From NCBI GenBank assembly GCA_964448645.1, contig CAYUZY010000045.1, positions 1-14,898 of the forward strand: a stretch of 14,898 nt of DNA. Direction: 5' to 3'. The stretch's first letter is position 1; the number at the start of each line of letters is the position of its first letter. The notes under the pieces are model-generated. The model was not told where the DNA came from. It saw only the letters and a program-made list of their open reading frames with translations, and made no database searches. The position numbers and the translations under genes were made by a program. This DNA is from GCA-2719315 sp964448645 (GTDB lineage Bacteria; Bacteroidota; Bacteroidia; Flavobacteriales; Flavobacteriaceae). Below, one piece after another: positions 14,226-14,898 of this stretch.

Positions 14226-14898
14226 ATGGCTAATATTTATATACACTATCCATTTTGCAAAAAAGCCTGTCACTATTGTAATTTTCATTTTTCTACTAAT
14301 CTCAAAAATCAATCAGTTGTTTTAGAGGGGATATTAAAAGAGATTGAATTAAGGTCTAGTGAAATGAAATCACCAATAGAAAGTATATATTTTGGTGGAG
14401 GGTCCCCATCAATAATAGAGTCTAATTTTATTGAAAAAATTCTAAATAAAATTTTTAAAAAATATAATGTTAAAAAGGATTTAGAGATTACTTTGGAATT
14501 AAATCCAGATGATTTTTCAAGAGATTATCTTACTGAAATTAAAGGTATTGGAGTTAATAGAATTAGTCTTGGAGTTCAATCTTTTGATCAGTTTGACATG
14601 AAACTTCTAAATAGAAATCATAGTTTAACACAATCAATTAAAGCATTAGATTATATTTCAAATTTATATGATAATTTTTCTATTGATCTTATATACGGAA
14701 TTCCATATAGTTCAATGAAAAAATGGAAAAATAATTTAAAAATGGCATTGAAATATAAACCACCACATTTATCATGTTACTCTTTGACATTAGAGACAAA
14801 TACAGTTCTTCAGCATAAAGTTAATAGTGGAGAAATTAAATTATTAGATGAAAAGTTTGTTAAGAGACAATATAATTATTTTGTTGAAAAGCTAGAAA
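14226..14898 (+). CDS. hemW: HemW-like radical SAM heme chaperone (3' end beyond window)
   Basis: The first 224 codons are present and the frame stays open to the right edge. The protein starts with the HemW pattern IYIHYPFCKKACHYCNF: radical SAM cysteines at 11, 15 and 18, with the Tyr before the third Cys and Phe after it. It continues with SIYFGGGSPSII (SAM-binding GGG motif), ELNPDDF, RISLGVQSFD and SIDLIYGIPY, all typical of this branch. Members were long annotated as oxygen-independent coproporphyrinogen oxidase (HemN). HemW lacks that activity and binds heme for delivery to enzymes; HemN proper has a longer N-terminus and an extra Cys in the cluster motif, which is not seen here. Pairing with ruvC, 13 bp upstream, suggests one transcript. 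Confidence 0.93.
   Translation, partial: MANIYIHYPFCKKACHYCNFHFSTNLKNQSVVLEGILKEIELRSSEMKSPIESIYFGGGSPSIIESNFIEKILNKIFKKYNVKKDLEITLELNPDDFSRDYLTEIKGIGVNRISLGVQSFDQFDMKLLNRNHSLTQSIKALDYISNLYDNFSIDLIYGIPYSSMKKWKNNLKMALKYKPPHLSCYSLTLETNTVLQHKVNSGEIKLLDEKFVKRQYNYFVEKLE

Noticed and set aside
14226..14898. Calling the last gene coproporphyrinogen III oxidase (HemN)
   Set aside because: The compact N-terminus and the three-Cys pattern fit HemW, not HemN, which has a longer N-terminal part and an extra Cys in its cluster motif.

Overview
The window looks like chromosome of a Gram-negative bacterium of the phylum Bacteroidota, most likely the class Flavobacteriia, although no rRNA or other marker fixes the taxon. 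The DNA is strongly AT-rich. lpxK implies lipid A in an outer membrane. Shine-Dalgarno sites are mostly absent. Several gene starts carry the Bacteroidota-type promoter (-33 TTTG or TTG, about 19 nt, -7 TAnnTTTG). The left end encodes a very large secreted LamG / beta-propeller / Ig-like protein of the kind flavobacteria export to the cell surface.

Layout. Positions 1-5428 (minus) hold most of one giant surface protein, open at its C-terminus. It has a signal peptide, a LamG domain, Ig-like repeats, about seven beta-propeller blades, and a tandemly duplicated module of about 1.3 kb (Ig + LamG-like + Ig). A YwaF/TMEM164-type membrane protein follows at 5521-6219 (minus), divergent from a membrane-anchored Dabb-domain protein at 6296-6721 (plus). 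The Dabb gene converges on a two-gene unit at 6727-8594 (minus): a Nif3-like metal protein and a coiled-coil protein whose zinc ribbon has lost all four cysteines. A compact divergent promoter region separates nif3 from lpxK (8639-9658, plus). The lpxK stop overlaps the stop of lipA (9655-10524, minus).

From 13067 down to 9655 five minus-strand genes lie close together: a DUF456 membrane protein, a small four-cysteine membrane protein, an ECF sigma factor, an Nramp-fold transporter without the usual metal-binding motif, and lipA. lipA also has its own near-consensus promoter inside the end of the transporter gene. On the plus strand from 13164 to the right edge a lipoprotein with a possible TonB-like C-terminal domain, ruvC and hemW form a tight operon, again with a recognisable promoter.

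Most of the window is housekeeping: lipid A, lipoate, Holliday-junction resolution, and a radical-SAM heme chaperone. I see no tRNA, rRNA, CRISPR array, insertion sequence, integrase or toxin-antitoxin pair, and no gene-free stretch longer than about 100 bases. No clear new multi-gene system is visible. The closest candidates are the C4-peptide / ECF sigma / atypical Nramp cluster and the duplicated surface protein.
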